Position numbers and translations under genes: made by a program
Origin: CAMBDR01 sp046597185
GTDB taxonomy: Bacteria; Pseudomonadota; Gammaproteobacteria; Burkholderiales; Burkholderiaceae_D
Direction of reading: 5' to 3'
Assembly (NCBI GenBank): GCA_046597185.1
Contig: JBKJLF010000246.1
Span: forward strand, 1-12,365
Length of the DNA: 12,365 nt
In this document: in pieces, positions 1 through 5,920 of the stretch
How positions within the stretch are numbered: position 1 is the stretch's first letter
Layout: the number at the start of each line of letters is the position of its first letter
Notes under the pieces: model-generated
What the model was told of the DNA's origin: nothing
What the model saw: only the letters and a program-made list of their open reading frames with translations
Database searches by the model: none

Positions 1-1
1 C

Positions 2-97
2 GCCAAGGCAGTTGGTCTCGGCTACCCAGTCAAGCTGATTGGGGCCGAACCTGATTTGCTCGCGCTCAGGCGGGATGCAAATTATTTGAAACACTAA
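2..97 (+). CDS. C-terminal end of an unidentified protein (partial)
   Basis: An open frame enters from the left edge and gives 31 codons before a TAA at 95-97. The visible residues include GLGYPVKLIGAEPDLLALRR. I do not recognise the family and assign no function. It is on the same strand as the next gene, with a 22-nt gap to the third ATG of that gene, so the two could be co-transcribed. Frame openness over only 31 codons is weak evidence, although the amino-acid composition looks normal for a real protein. Confidence 0.4.
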   Translation, partial: AKAVGLGYPVKLIGAEPDLLALRRDANYLKH

Positions 98-119
98 TGC
101 CAACGATCAGGAGATGATG

Positions 120-566
120 ATGATTGCTTATACCTATACGATAACGATTCCCACGGGATCACCACCCTTGCCATCAACGCCAACATGTAGCAATGCTGCG
201 TTGGGCGTTTTTATTGATAAAAATAGTAAGGGCCACCCACCAGTGAATACGACGACGCTGAAGCGGCAGTTTTCTGAGGGTGATACCTTCAACTTTGCTA
301 TTTCCAATTTGCAAACGCAACAAACTGCAAGTGTTAAAATGCACTATGATCTTAAAGGCGCTGGCGTATTCCCATTTACTTCCTCTATCCCTGTTTCTAG
401 TGGCATGGTTGTTTATAGCAATTCAAACCCGCCAGTGAACCTAAGCTTTATGGTAGACACATCGCACAATTCAACAATGTCTATATGGTTTGTAATTACC
501 CTCGATAACGGCAATACCTACTATGTTGCAGACCCCGAGGTGCAAACCGGCACCGGATCAGCTTAG
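120..566 (+). CDS. Small beta-type protein, possible distant PixA/AidA-like member
   Basis: The frame opens with three consecutive ATG codons (114, 117, 120). I take the third because AGGAG at 109-113 sits 6 nt before it; counted from the first ATG the frame is 150 aa. The protein has no signal peptide or membrane segment and is rich in Ser, Thr, Asn and Pro with alternating hydrophobic positions, as in a beta-sandwich. Two places resemble the protein at 2973: an EGDTFNFAI strand in the middle (residues 55-63 of the long form), and the end, where NTYYVADPEV occupies the place of KYFWWDPFLT. The aromatic-aromatic-x-x-Asp-Pro ending is what I associate with the PixA/AidA inclusion-body family, but similarity is weak and unknown function is the safe call. 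Its promoter lies outside or at the edge of the window. Confidence 0.6.
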   Translation: MIAYTYTITIPTGSPPLPSTPTCSNAALGVFIDKNSKGHPPVNTTTLKRQFSEGDTFNFAISNLQTQQTASVKMHYDLKGAGVFPFTSSIPVSSGMVVYSNSNPPVNLSFMVDTSHNSTMSIWFVITLDNGNTYYVADPEVQTGTGSA

Positions 567-596
567 TTTTTCAATGCAGGATAGCTTGAGCAGGCT

Positions 597-632
597 GCCC
601 ACTTCATTCGTCAGGGGATGTTTGAAGTGGGC
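597..632. terminator. Hairpin between convergent genes
   Basis: GCCCACTTCA (597-606) pairs perfectly with TGAAGTGGGC (623-632), leaving a 16-nt loop. It lies between the stop of the gene at 120-566 and the 3' end of the convergent regulator, and overlaps the last codons of the latter. There is no clear T tract on either strand, so termination is an inference from position and stem quality. Confidence 0.4.
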
Positions 633-2158
633 AATCCGGTGGGCAATCCGTTTACTAGGCCAAGCACATGCCGCCGCAACGCCTCGGCGGGCGTTTTTAA
701 ACGCGCCGCGCAATCGTCCACATCGCCGCCGCATTGCGCCAAGGCTTGAACAATTTCTTCTTTTGCGATCTGGTCGGCACGGCGAATTTGTGAATGCGTT
801 TCCAACAGTTTATACATCGATGGGCGCGACACGCCCAAGGTTTGCGCCGCCCCCTGAATATACCAATCATTGGCCGCCATCGCCGCCAATACTTCCTGCT
901 CGTTGATGTCGGTGAGTCTTTTGCGGCGCGCTGCAACGCCACCACCCATTGGCATGGCCGCTGCTCTGCTTGCCGCGCTGCTGGTAACGCGCTGTGGGGC
1001 GAGATCGACCAAGCTCTCAAACAGGGGCGTTTCGCCCTGTTGCAACGCCAACAAAGTACGCTTGAAAACATGCGCCAACTGCCGAATATTACCGGGCCAA
1101 TCGTAGTTAAGAAAGCGGCTGATCAAGGCGGTGGGTATATTGATGTTGGCACTTCCGTTCTGTTTGTTGGTCTGTTGTAGATGGATTAGCAACACACCAA
1201 TGTCTTCACGCCGCGCCCGCAATGGCGGAATAGCGATGATAAAACTTTCCAAACGGCGCAACAGCGCTTGATTGAAGCCACCGCTGTATAAATCCTGGTC
1301 GGTAGCGGTGATCAGACGCGCAGAACTACGCAAATCGCGCTCCGCGCCAAGTGGGCGATAGTCGCCAGTTTCCAGTACCCGCAGCAACATTGGCTGCACC
1401 GCAAGCGGGGTATTGCCAACCTCATCAAGGAACAGCGTTGCATTTTGCGCCTGCCCGAACAAACCAGTGCGGGTGCTTTGCGCCCCCGTATACGCGCCCC
1501 TCACCGCACCAAACAAATCGGCTGCCGCCAGCGATTCATTGAGTGCTGCCATATTTACAGATACCAGCGGCGCAGCGGCGCGCCCGCTCAAGGCATGAAT
1601 GCCGCGCGCAGCCACCTCTTTACCGGTACCGGTTTCGCCCAACAACAACACGGTGAAGTCAGTTGCAGCGGCTTGCCGGATCAGCTCACGGGTTTTAATC
1701 GCGGCTTCGCCCACGCCCAACAAGCCCTCGACCGGATTGTGTTTTGGCAGGCAGCGCATCCAATGCAGGCAGAGCAGCACCGTGCGCCCGAGACCCAACA
1801 CAACCCCCGCATCGATCTGCGCACTACTTATATGCGCCGTGTTATTCATTTCTACGCCGTTGATTTCCACCACCATACGGCTAGCTGGCGGCGTAATGCT
1901 GATGCCATCATCGGCATTACGCACAATAACAACCGGCTCACGCGAAATGCCGCTATAACCGAGGCCCACGCCCGCACTGCCCGCGCTTTGAAACAGCGGC
2001 AGATAACGCGACAACGCGAGGGTGTTATCGCTAGCAATACATTGCTCACCAATACGCGCCCGATCAGGATGCCAGGCGATGGTAACGGCGAGCAAAGGCC
2101 GGGCCGAAGCGGCCAACGCAGAAAGCGGCGAAGTGAGCGTGAGATCGGAATCGTTCAT
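611..2158 (-). CDS. FHA-domain sigma54-dependent transcriptional activator
   Basis: A full-length 515-aa bacterial enhancer-binding protein. Residues about 25-130 look like a forkhead-associated domain (RIGE near 36, then LGYSGISREPVVI at 66-78). The AAA+ domain runs from about 145 to 365: Walker A GETGTGKE 174-181, sigma54-contact loop GAYTGA 221-226 (Tyr for the usual Phe), Walker B LFLDE 242-246, arginine-finger region near LLRRL, and WPGNIRQL 354-361. A Fis-type helix-turn-helix follows at about 420-453 (GAAQTLGVSRPSMYKLLE). A second, similar segment at about 465-498 (EIVQALAQCGGDVDDCAARL) suggests duplicated DNA-binding helices. Such proteins use ATP to open sigma54-RNA polymerase promoters; FHA types respond to phosphothreonine signalling. 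The gene is divergent from the 2517 operon, whose sigma54 promoter and palindromic upstream sites lie in the shared intergenic region, so it is the obvious candidate activator. The ATG at 2158 has no strong ribosome-binding site. Confidence 0.93.
   Translation of the reverse strand: MNDSDLTLTSPLSALAASARPLLAVTIAWHPDRARIGEQCIASDNTLALSRYLPLFQSAGSAGVGLGYSGISREPVVIVRNADDGISITPPASRMVVEINGVEMNNTAHISSAQIDAGVVLGLGRTVLLCLHWMRCLPKHNPVEGLLGVGEAAIKTRELIRQAAATDFTVLLLGETGTGKEVAARGIHALSGRAAAPLVSVNMAALNESLAAADLFGAVRGAYTGAQSTRTGLFGQAQNATLFLDEVGNTPLAVQPMLLRVLETGDYRPLGAERDLRSSARLITATDQDLYSGGFNQALLRRLESFIIAIPPLRARREDIGVLLIHLQQTNKQNGSANINIPTALISRFLNYDWPGNIRQLAHVFKRTLLALQQGETPLFESLVDLAPQRVTSSAASRAAAMPMGGGVAARRKRLTDINEQEVLAAMAANDWYIQGAAQTLGVSRPSMYKLLETHSQIRRADQIAKEEIVQALAQCGGDVDDCAARLKTPAEALRRHVLGLVNGLPTGLPTSNIP
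627..650. repeat. 12-bp tandem repeat at regulator C-terminus
   Basis: GTGGGCAATCCG occurs twice back to back (627-638 and 639-650). In the regulator it encodes a repeated Gly-Leu-Pro-Thr near the last residues, so the C-terminal tail may have grown by slippage. Confidence 0.8.
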
Positions 2159-2206
2159 GATTTGGCGGGGTTTGGTTAGTGTAAAAAACCAATGTAAAGC
2201 AAGGCT

Positions 2207-2242
2207 GTTGACATGTCAACTGACACGCTATTGACACGTCAT
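2207..2242. promoter_or_regulatory. Upstream activator sites of the 2517 promoter
   Basis: GTTGACATGTCAAC at 2207-2220 is a perfect 14-bp palindrome. It is followed by a half-site TGACACG (2221-2227) and a second near-palindrome TTGACACGTCAT (2231-2242). The TTGACAYG half-sites recur every 11-12 bp, one helical turn, so they face the same side of the DNA. Their centres are roughly 100 and 77 bp before the predicted sigma54 start, a normal place for an enhancer-binding protein. The same arrangement recurs at 4215-4250. Binding by the adjacent FHA-sigma54 activator is inferred. Confidence 0.65.
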
Positions 2243-2286
2243 AGAGCCGCTTGGGGCGAAATGGCGGTGAAAGAGGTGATTTTGGG

Positions 2287-2303
2287 CTGGCACGGTGCTT
2301 GCT
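2287..2303 (+). promoter_or_regulatory. Sigma54 (-24/-12) promoter for the 2517 operon
   Basis: CTGGCACGGTGCTTGCT matches the sigma54 consensus YTGGCACGrNNNTTGCW at every defined position, with GG at 2289-2290 and GC at 2301-2302 correctly 12 bp apart. The predicted start is about 2313-2315, giving a leader of about 200 nt before the ATG at 2517. Confidence 0.88.
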
Positions 2304-2312
2304 CATAACATT

Positions 2313-2425
2313 GGGACAGTCGGTTTTCACACTGCTTGCAGATTAAACTGGTTGTTTCATTGAAGTACTAATAGGGCCAGACGCCGTTTTCAGGTTTTAG
2401 GCAACAACCTATGTCCCCTATTATT
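2313..2425 (+). promoter_or_regulatory. Conserved 5' leader, copy 1
   Basis: The first 38 nt (2313-2350) are identical to 4322-4359 and begin at the predicted transcription start. Further blocks GTTTTCAGGTTTTAGGC (2386-2402) and TGTCCCCTNTTATT (2412-2425) are also shared with the second leader. AGGTT and AACCT (2396-2400 and 2405-2410 region) can form a small hairpin, and CTGCTTGCAG (2332-2341) is self-complementary. The conservation is in the untranslated part of the transcript, which suggests a function at RNA level or a further protein-binding site. No known riboswitch is recognised. Confidence 0.6.
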
Positions 2426-2516
2426 AGTAAAAAACGGGTGTGATCTCGCAATGGCATACTTGCTAGAGCAGAATCCGAAAATTCTTACGTGCAACAATAA
2501 CTAATGAAAGAAAATC

Positions 2517-2930
2517 ATGACTATAGCTCCTAATCAATGTAAAGTCTTTATCCAGACTTGGGTCGATGTTAATGCGCTACAACAAGGCTCGACCCAGGGC
2601 TGCTATGCTGTCAGCAACCGCAGTCAGCAGTCAACTGGCGAAGGCACGGCCAACCTAACAACCAATGTCGTCACCGGCAGCAAAGTGTGCTGGTCGGTGG
2701 TGCCAATCGACCCCCAATACACCGGCGACTTTACGATCACTGCCGTGGGTGTCGAATCGGGTTGGAACCAGCCACCAGGACCAGTGTCCGGCTCTCCGAA
2801 TATGTTTACTGGGCAACTTGAAACGAGCACTGTCGGCGGCTCAGTCAACTCGAATATTCAGTTCTCTTACAATAACGGAAGCAACTCGTTTACAGGGACA
2901 CTACCAGTCACCATCACTCCGATCGCTTAA
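2517..2930 (+). CDS. Small PixA/AidA-like protein (137 aa)
   Basis: A 137-aa protein with no signal peptide. Residues 39-81 (STGEGTANLTTNVVTGSKVC through VVPID and FTITAVGVES) line up with residues 53-95 of the next protein (STGEGGLELSSFVTAG through VFPID and VEIVGFEIS), so the two genes are distant paralogues. That second protein carries the clearer PixA/AidA signature; this one lacks the final aromatic-WDP motif and ends in a Gly/Ser/Asn-rich strand. PixA and AidA are cytoplasmic proteins of incompletely known function, first seen as inclusion-body or quorum-controlled proteins. It is the first gene after the sigma54 promoter at 2287, with about a 200-nt leader, and the next gene follows after 42 nt. 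The ribosome-binding site is weak (purine-rich stretch near 2505-2513). Confidence 0.8.
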   Translation: MTIAPNQCKVFIQTWVDVNALQQGSTQGCYAVSNRSQQSTGEGTANLTTNVVTGSKVCWSVVPIDPQYTGDFTITAVGVESGWNQPPGPVSGSPNMFTGQLETSTVGGSVNSNIQFSYNNGSNSFTGTLPVTITPIA

Positions 2931-2972
2931 TTTCTCAGAAAAACTCTGTACTCAATTTTATAAAGGCACATC

Positions 2973-3446
2973 ATGAACAAGAAACTAAATTCGGCGTTTA
3001 GCTCCAGTGGGGTGATTCCAAATACCGTCATCAATATTGCAGTCGATACCGCCTATCTGTACAGCCAGACCTCTGGCCAGTACGCTGGTACAGGCGTATA
3101 TATGATGGACAATAATCTCTCGGGTGGCAGCACGGGCGAAGGCGGCTTGGAACTAAGCTCATTTGTAACGGCTGGCTTCGGAGTCGGCTTCAACGTGTTC
3201 CCTATCGATGAAGCAGGAAGCCAAGGCGATACCGTCGAGATTGTGGGCTTTGAAATATCCTGCGGCACCAATATTTTCGGCAACTTCGGTTATCCGGCCC
3301 AGCAACCTCCCGCGGCTTCCTATCAGTGGTTGGGCACCGCCATGACCCAAGGCAACTGCACATACCAGATTAAGATTGGCGTTTCGGTTGGCGGCGCGCC
3401 AACAAAATATTTCTGGTGGGATCCGTTCCTGACCTGCACAGCCTAA
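2973..3446 (+). CDS. PixA/AidA family inclusion-type protein (157 aa)
   Basis: A 157-aa protein without signal peptide; ATG preceded by AAAGG at 2962-2966. Features seen: N-terminal strand VINIAVDTAYLY (19-30), GSTGEGGLELSSFVTAG (52-68), VGFNVFPID (71-79), DTVEIVGFEIS (86-96) and terminal KYFWWDPFLT (145-154). The order (short strand, GxG-rich turn, a strand starting the buried sheet, and a C-terminal Y-F/W-x-WDP strand) matches the PixA/AidA family (inclusion body protein), whose members end in a similar FYWDP motif; length is slightly below the usual 170-180 aa. It is the second gene of a sigma54-driven operon. AidA members are quorum-sensing or stationary-phase regulated in Burkholderia and Ralstonia; the molecular role is unsettled, so none is claimed here. 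Confidence 0.78.
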   Translation: MNKKLNSAFSSSGVIPNTVINIAVDTAYLYSQTSGQYAGTGVYMMDNNLSGGSTGEGGLELSSFVTAGFGVGFNVFPIDEAGSQGDTVEIVGFEISCGTNIFGNFGYPAQQPPAASYQWLGTAMTQGNCTYQIKIGVSVGGAPTKYFWWDPFLTCTA

Positions 3447-3473
3447 TTAACCGTCTTGTCGTTAGGATAATAA

Positions 3474-3510
3474 GGCCAGTGTCAAATTGATTTTCAATTG
3501 GCACTGACCC
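3474..3510. repeat. REP-like palindrome after the PixA/AidA-like operon
   Basis: CAGTGTCAAATTGA and TCAATTGGCACTG form a long imperfect stem around a short T-rich loop, about 30 nt after the stop at 3446. The right arm and following bases (AATTGATTTT, CTGACCC, CTATTC) recur at 4944-4982 after the 4530 gene. This looks like a REP/BIME element of the RAYT system; it could also serve as a transcription terminator. Confidence 0.5.
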
Positions 3511-3521
3511 TTCACTATTCT

Positions 3522-3536
3522 TGGTACGGTGCTTGG
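3522..3536 (+). promoter_or_regulatory. Degenerate sigma54-like promoter relic
   Basis: TGGTACGGTGCTTGG resembles the two strong promoters, with the same GGTGCTTG centre, but has T for C in the -24 box and G for C in the -12 box. No upstream palindromes and no supported gene follow; the sequence runs into intron copy A. It may be a decayed promoter of a lost third unit, or chance. Confidence 0.25.
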
Positions 3537-3677
3537 CTCACAGGCAAAAATCAGACTATGGCAAAAGCCTACCAATCCGATGCCTATACGATGGCACAGG
3601 CCCATAGCCGTGGCTGCAATATATGTTTGGTCAAGCGCTTATCTACACTGGCGGCCACTGCCTTGCGGTAAAGGCAA

Positions 3678-3893
3678 ATAGAGGGCGAGTAGGCCAACGG
3701 AACTTCCCCGCCAGCCCCTCACAGAACCGGACGTGAAGCTCTCGCTTCATCCGGCTCTTGTTATTCAGCCATTTTTTTCCATTCCAGAACCCCCAATGCG
3801 CAAATAATTCTGAACATCGCATTTTTACCCCTCCGATCCATCTCACCGCTCGCCTGAAGTGCCCCGCATATTTGCGGTATTTGGCCCACGCTG
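3678..3893 (-). mobile_element. Group II intron remnant A (3' end)
   Basis: Read on the minus strand, this holds the last codons of an intron-encoded reverse transcriptase (WAKYRKY, RRAVRWIG, ELFAHWG), a linker, domain V and domain VI, ending near CCTACTCG. The 3' terminal 100 bases are shared with remnants B and C. Everything upstream (domains I-IV and most of the reverse transcriptase) is missing. It cannot splice or move by itself. Exact ends are uncertain because the flanking CTATTTGC is also shared among copies. Confidence 0.85.
3724..3757 (-). ncRNA. Group II intron domain V (copy A)
   Basis: A 34-nt hairpin: GAGCCGGATGAAGC, GAGA tetraloop, then GCTTCACGTCCGGTTC. It has the catalytic AGC near the 5' side, a GNRA tetraloop and the expected bulge. 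This is the ribozyme's catalytic core and is what identifies the element. Confidence 0.88.
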
Positions 3894-4195
3894 GTGTGAT
3901 CCCATGCCTTGATGCGGGCGTGGTGGTGGGTAAATGCAATTGGCTGCCATTAAGGCAGTACAGCACCGTTCTGTTGGTACTGGTCGGTTGCGCACAATCC
4001 AGTACCCGAATGCATGGATTCTGTTCTACGGGTTAACCCGCTTGTGCGCCATTGTTCCGCATGATCACGCCATTGGGCTGCTGTGAGTTTTGCGAATTGG
4101 TGAAGACATGATGACTCCCTTGGTTGGAAGGCGGCAGTTTGCTCGCGTGGGGCACAGAATGGAAGGTGGGCGGCTGGACGCTTATCGTGTAAAGA
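3894..4195. other. Stretch without a supported gene, containing two inverted repeats
   Basis: No coding frame here has a ribosome-binding site or recognisable product. It contains GGTACTGG (3976-3983) paired with CCAGTACC (3999-4006) over a 15-nt loop, and the 12-bp palindrome CGGGTTAACCCG (4029-4040). A weaker CTGCC/GGCAG stem sits near 3943-3957. The origin of this segment, between intron remnant A and the second sigma54 module, is unclear. Confidence 0.5.
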
Positions 4196-4214
4196 TGGGA
4201 TGTAAAGGACAGTC

Positions 4215-4250
4215 GTTGACATGGCAATTTACATGCTATTTACACGTCGT
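4215..4250. promoter_or_regulatory. Upstream activator sites of the 4530 promoter
   Basis: GTTGACATGGCAAT (4215-4228, one mismatch from the palindrome at 2207), TTTACATGCTA and TTTACACGTCGT follow one another with the same order and spacing as at 2207-2242. They are preceded by TGTAAAG in both copies. The copies have diverged between the sites, while the half-sites themselves stay close to TTGACAYG or TTTACAYG. Confidence 0.6.
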
Positions 4251-4295
4251 TGCGTCGCTTGGGCCGGAAAAGGCCGCGTAACAAGCGATTTAGGG

Positions 4296-4312
4296 CTGGC
4301 ACGGCGCTTGCT
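4296..4312 (+). promoter_or_regulatory. Sigma54 (-24/-12) promoter for the 4530 gene
   Basis: CTGGCACGGCGCTTGCT is a complete sigma54 consensus, differing by one spacer base from the promoter at 2287. GG is at 4298-4299 and GC at 4310-4311. The predicted start is about 4322-4324, about 207 nt before the ATG at 4530. Confidence 0.88.
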
Positions 4313-4321
4313 GATAGCAAT

Positions 4322-4450
4322 GGGACAGTCGGTTTTCACACTGCTTGCAGATTAAACTGATTGTTGCATTGGAATAATAATCGGGCTAGGCGGGGTTTTC
4401 AGGTTTTAGGCTACCACCTATAGATTAATAGTGAGCTGTCCCCTTTTATT
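4322..4450 (+). promoter_or_regulatory. Conserved 5' leader, copy 2
   Basis: 4322-4359 is identical to 2313-2350; GTTTTCAGGTTTTAGGC (4395-4411) and TGTCCCCTTTTATT (4437-4450) repeat blocks of the first leader in the same order. The bases between the blocks have drifted and the last 80 nt before the ATG are unrelated. This pattern points to selection on the blocks rather than simple recent duplication. Confidence 0.6.
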
Positions 4451-4529
4451 CCATACAATCATTCAAAAAGATGGGCCGCTATTTTTTGAATGACCACCAA
4501 AGCGGTCTAAATTATCAAGGAGATTTATC

Positions 4530-4904
4530 ATGACAGACTGTACCTGCAAAAATCAAAGCAATCAAACCGCCGTAGCACATGTGCCGAATTTTACAGTGGT
4601 GGGATTTAACGCACAAAGCCAAGCTTCCGCTCCCTTACTAAATCCGGCAGTCCTTGAAGGTGTTGAAGCACTCGCTTTGTCTGTTTGCGTTTCTGCCTCA
4701 TACAACCCCGCTAATAACCAGATTTGTTTCAGTATACCAATTTATGGTAGCTATTGCGTTGCTTCACCGATTGGTATTCCGGTCGGCGGCGTGTTAAAGG
4801 TTTGTGCGCAAACTTGCGGTTCAATTTTCCCCACCGGATTAAAAGCCACTGTTTACCTAAATAACAATGTAATTTATACTTATAATATTTTTGGCTCTTG
4901 TTAA
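4530..4904 (+). CDS. Small cysteine-rich protein of unknown function (124 aa)
   Basis: A 124-aa protein with AAGGAG at 4517-4522, 7 nt before the ATG. It has eight cysteines (4, 6, 53, 66, 76, 92, 96, 124), several set in short alternating strands (LSVCVSAS, QICFSIPI, SYCVASPI, LKVCAQTCG), and a C-terminal strand pair ending in Cys. No signal peptide is visible, so the cysteines are either reduced in the cytoplasm, bind metal, or are oxidised after an unrecognised export route. I do not recognise the family. It is expressed from a sigma54 promoter almost identical to that of the PixA/AidA-like operon, so it probably acts in the same programme. Codon usage is more AT-rich than in the regulator gene. 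Confidence 0.8.
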   Translation: MTDCTCKNQSNQTAVAHVPNFTVVGFNAQSQASAPLLNPAVLEGVEALALSVCVSASYNPANNQICFSIPIYGSYCVASPIGIPVGGVLKVCAQTCGSIFPTGLKATVYLNNNVIYTYNIFGSC

Positions 4905-4923
4905 TATTGAATATTGAATAACT

Positions 4924-4974
4924 GAGGTCGGAGTAAAGTTAATTTAATTGATTTTTGAATTTACCCTGACCCCA
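4924..4974. repeat. REP-like palindrome after the cysteine-rich gene
   Basis: GGTCGGAGTAAA (left) pairs imperfectly with TTTACCCTGACC (right) around an AT-rich centre. The right half matches the element at 3474-3510, and both lie 20-30 nt downstream of a stop codon, as REP elements often do. Confidence 0.5.
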
Positions 4975-5000
4975 GCTATTCACAATGCGGCTTGTTGCAA

Positions 5001-5230
5001 ATAGGGGTCGAGTAGGCCAACGGACCTTCCCCGCCAGCCTCTCACAGAACCGGACATGAAGCTCTCGCTTCATCCGGCTCTTGTTATTCAGCCATTTTTT
5101 TCCATTCCAGAACTTGATGTCCAAATCAATCACCCAGTCGTATTTCCAGCAGTTCGCTCTGGCTTGCTGCACCGCATCGTGTGCCTATCTTCCTGGCCGA
5201 TAGCCAAACGAGGATGGATGAAATTGCCGA
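5001..5230 (-). mobile_element. Group II intron remnant B
   Basis: On the minus strand this starts inside the reverse transcriptase (FHPSSFGYRP, then DAVQQARANCWKYDWVIDLDIK with a frameshift in between) and jumps at about 5111-5114 straight to the linker before domain V. Compared with copy C it has lost the catalytic reverse-transcriptase core, the maturase domain and all 5' domains. The 3' end is near 5001, and the right edge near 5230 is fused to REP-like repeats. Confidence 0.85.
5047..5080 (-). ncRNA. Group II intron domain V (copy B)
   Basis: The same 34-nt hairpin as copy A with a GAGA tetraloop, carrying one base change (CATGTCC for CACGTCC) on the 3' side. Confidence 0.85.
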
Positions 5231-5355
5231 AAAAGCGAAAAAGCAGCGAAAAAGGGGTCAGGTTACTTATTCAAATAACTTTAGAACAAATTGGGGCAGT
5301 CCTGAACAAATAGGGTCAGTCCTTGTCTTTTGCCTGATCCCAGTTACGACAAATA

Positions 5356-5431
5356 GGACAAATAGGGTCAGTCCTTGTCTTTCTAAATGCCAGGGACAAA
5401 TAGGGTCAGTCCTTGTCTTTCTAAATGCCAG
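5356..5431. repeat. Two perfect 38-bp tandem repeats (REP/RAYT-associated)
   Basis: 5356-5393 and 5394-5431 are identical and directly adjacent; each contains GACAAATAGGGTCAGTCCTT and ends in CTAAATGCCAG. A partial third copy sits at 5304-5330, and related fragments (GGGGTCAGGTTACTTATT, GGGGCAGTCCTGAACAAAT) precede it from 5255. The same words flank the RAYT relic at 6122-6151 and, inverted, at 6419-6465, so these are its cognate REP-type repeats. Confidence 0.75.
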
Positions 5432-5525
5432 CGTTGCCAGGGCGGGCAAAGCCCTCATAAAAACGACGGCGGATTCCGAAAAGCCTTAAGAGTAGGAATG
5501 GAAATAATTTTAGGAGAAATTTATT

Positions 5526-5876
5526 ATGTCAACCCCTATTTTAGATAAAGACGCTGTAGCCAAAATTGTTGGTGCCTCGTCGCAATCCCAGACGGCGACG
5601 GCGACGTACCCAATAACTGTGACAATCTATGAACGATTTGGTTATGCTTGGATCAGTTGGAGTCTTGATCCTAATTACGCAATTGGCGAGAATGATTGCG
5701 TACTGGCAATACAAGTGGGCACAAATCCGCCAGTACATTCAAATTATCCGGTGAACGTCCCTGTTGGTGCTGTACAGACAACTCAGCTCTGGGGCAGTGG
5801 ATTATGTGCTGGATATTTTTCACATGATTTCCCTACAAATCAATGGAAACGACTCGTTACTACACCGTCAACCTAA
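5526..5876 (+). CDS. Small beta-rich protein of unknown function (116 aa)
   Basis: A 116-aa protein; AGGAG at 5512-5516 is 9 nt before the ATG. The first 25 residues are polar (STPILDKDAVAKIVGASSQS). The remainder alternates hydrophobic and polar residues with many aromatics: ITVTIYERFGYAWISWSLDP (30-49), NDCVLAIQVG, TTQLWGSG, and QWKRLVTTP at the end. This suggests a beta-sandwich, perhaps carbohydrate- or ligand-binding, but that is inference from composition. There is no signal peptide or membrane helix. It belongs by size and setting to the cluster of small proteins at 120, 2517, 2973 and 4530, but lacks their sigma54 module: its upstream region is occupied by tandem repeats and intron remnant B. 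Confidence 0.7.
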   Translation: MSTPILDKDAVAKIVGASSQSQTATATYPITVTIYERFGYAWISWSLDPNYAIGENDCVLAIQVGTNPPVHSNYPVNVPVGAVQTTQLWGSGLCAGYFSHDFPTNQWKRLVTTPST

Positions 5877-5893
5877 TAGACGTGTAATTTTGC

Positions 5894-5920
5894 GCCCCAT
5901 GTTAGGTTGTAATATGGGGC
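5894..5920 (+). terminator. Hairpin after the 5526 gene
   Basis: GCCCCAT (5894-5900) and ATGGGGC (5914-5920) form a perfect 7-bp stem with a 13-nt loop, 17 nt after the stop. A run of T follows only after about 10 more bases, so it is a plausible but imperfect intrinsic terminator. The stretch from here to 6080 holds nothing else recognisable. Confidence 0.45.

Noticed and set aside
1445..2179. 244-aa open frame antisense to the sigma54 activator
   Set aside because: It is a GC-skewed shadow: the opposite strand encodes a complete, motif-rich AAA+ protein, and this frame has no ribosome-binding site or recognisable domains.
2321..2338. Second GG-N10-GC pair (CGGTTTTCACACTGCTTG) as a further sigma54 promoter
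   Set aside because: The spacing is right, but both boxes differ from TGGCAC and TTGC, and it lies just after a perfect promoter.
3558..3668. 36-codon frame beginning ATGGCAAAAGCC
   Set aside because: No ribosome-binding site and no recognisable features; it lies beside a decayed promoter and ends at an intron remnant, so a vestige at most.
5356..5431. CRISPR array
   Set aside because: The 38-bp units are directly adjacent without spacers, and related units flank a transposase relic; no cas gene is present.
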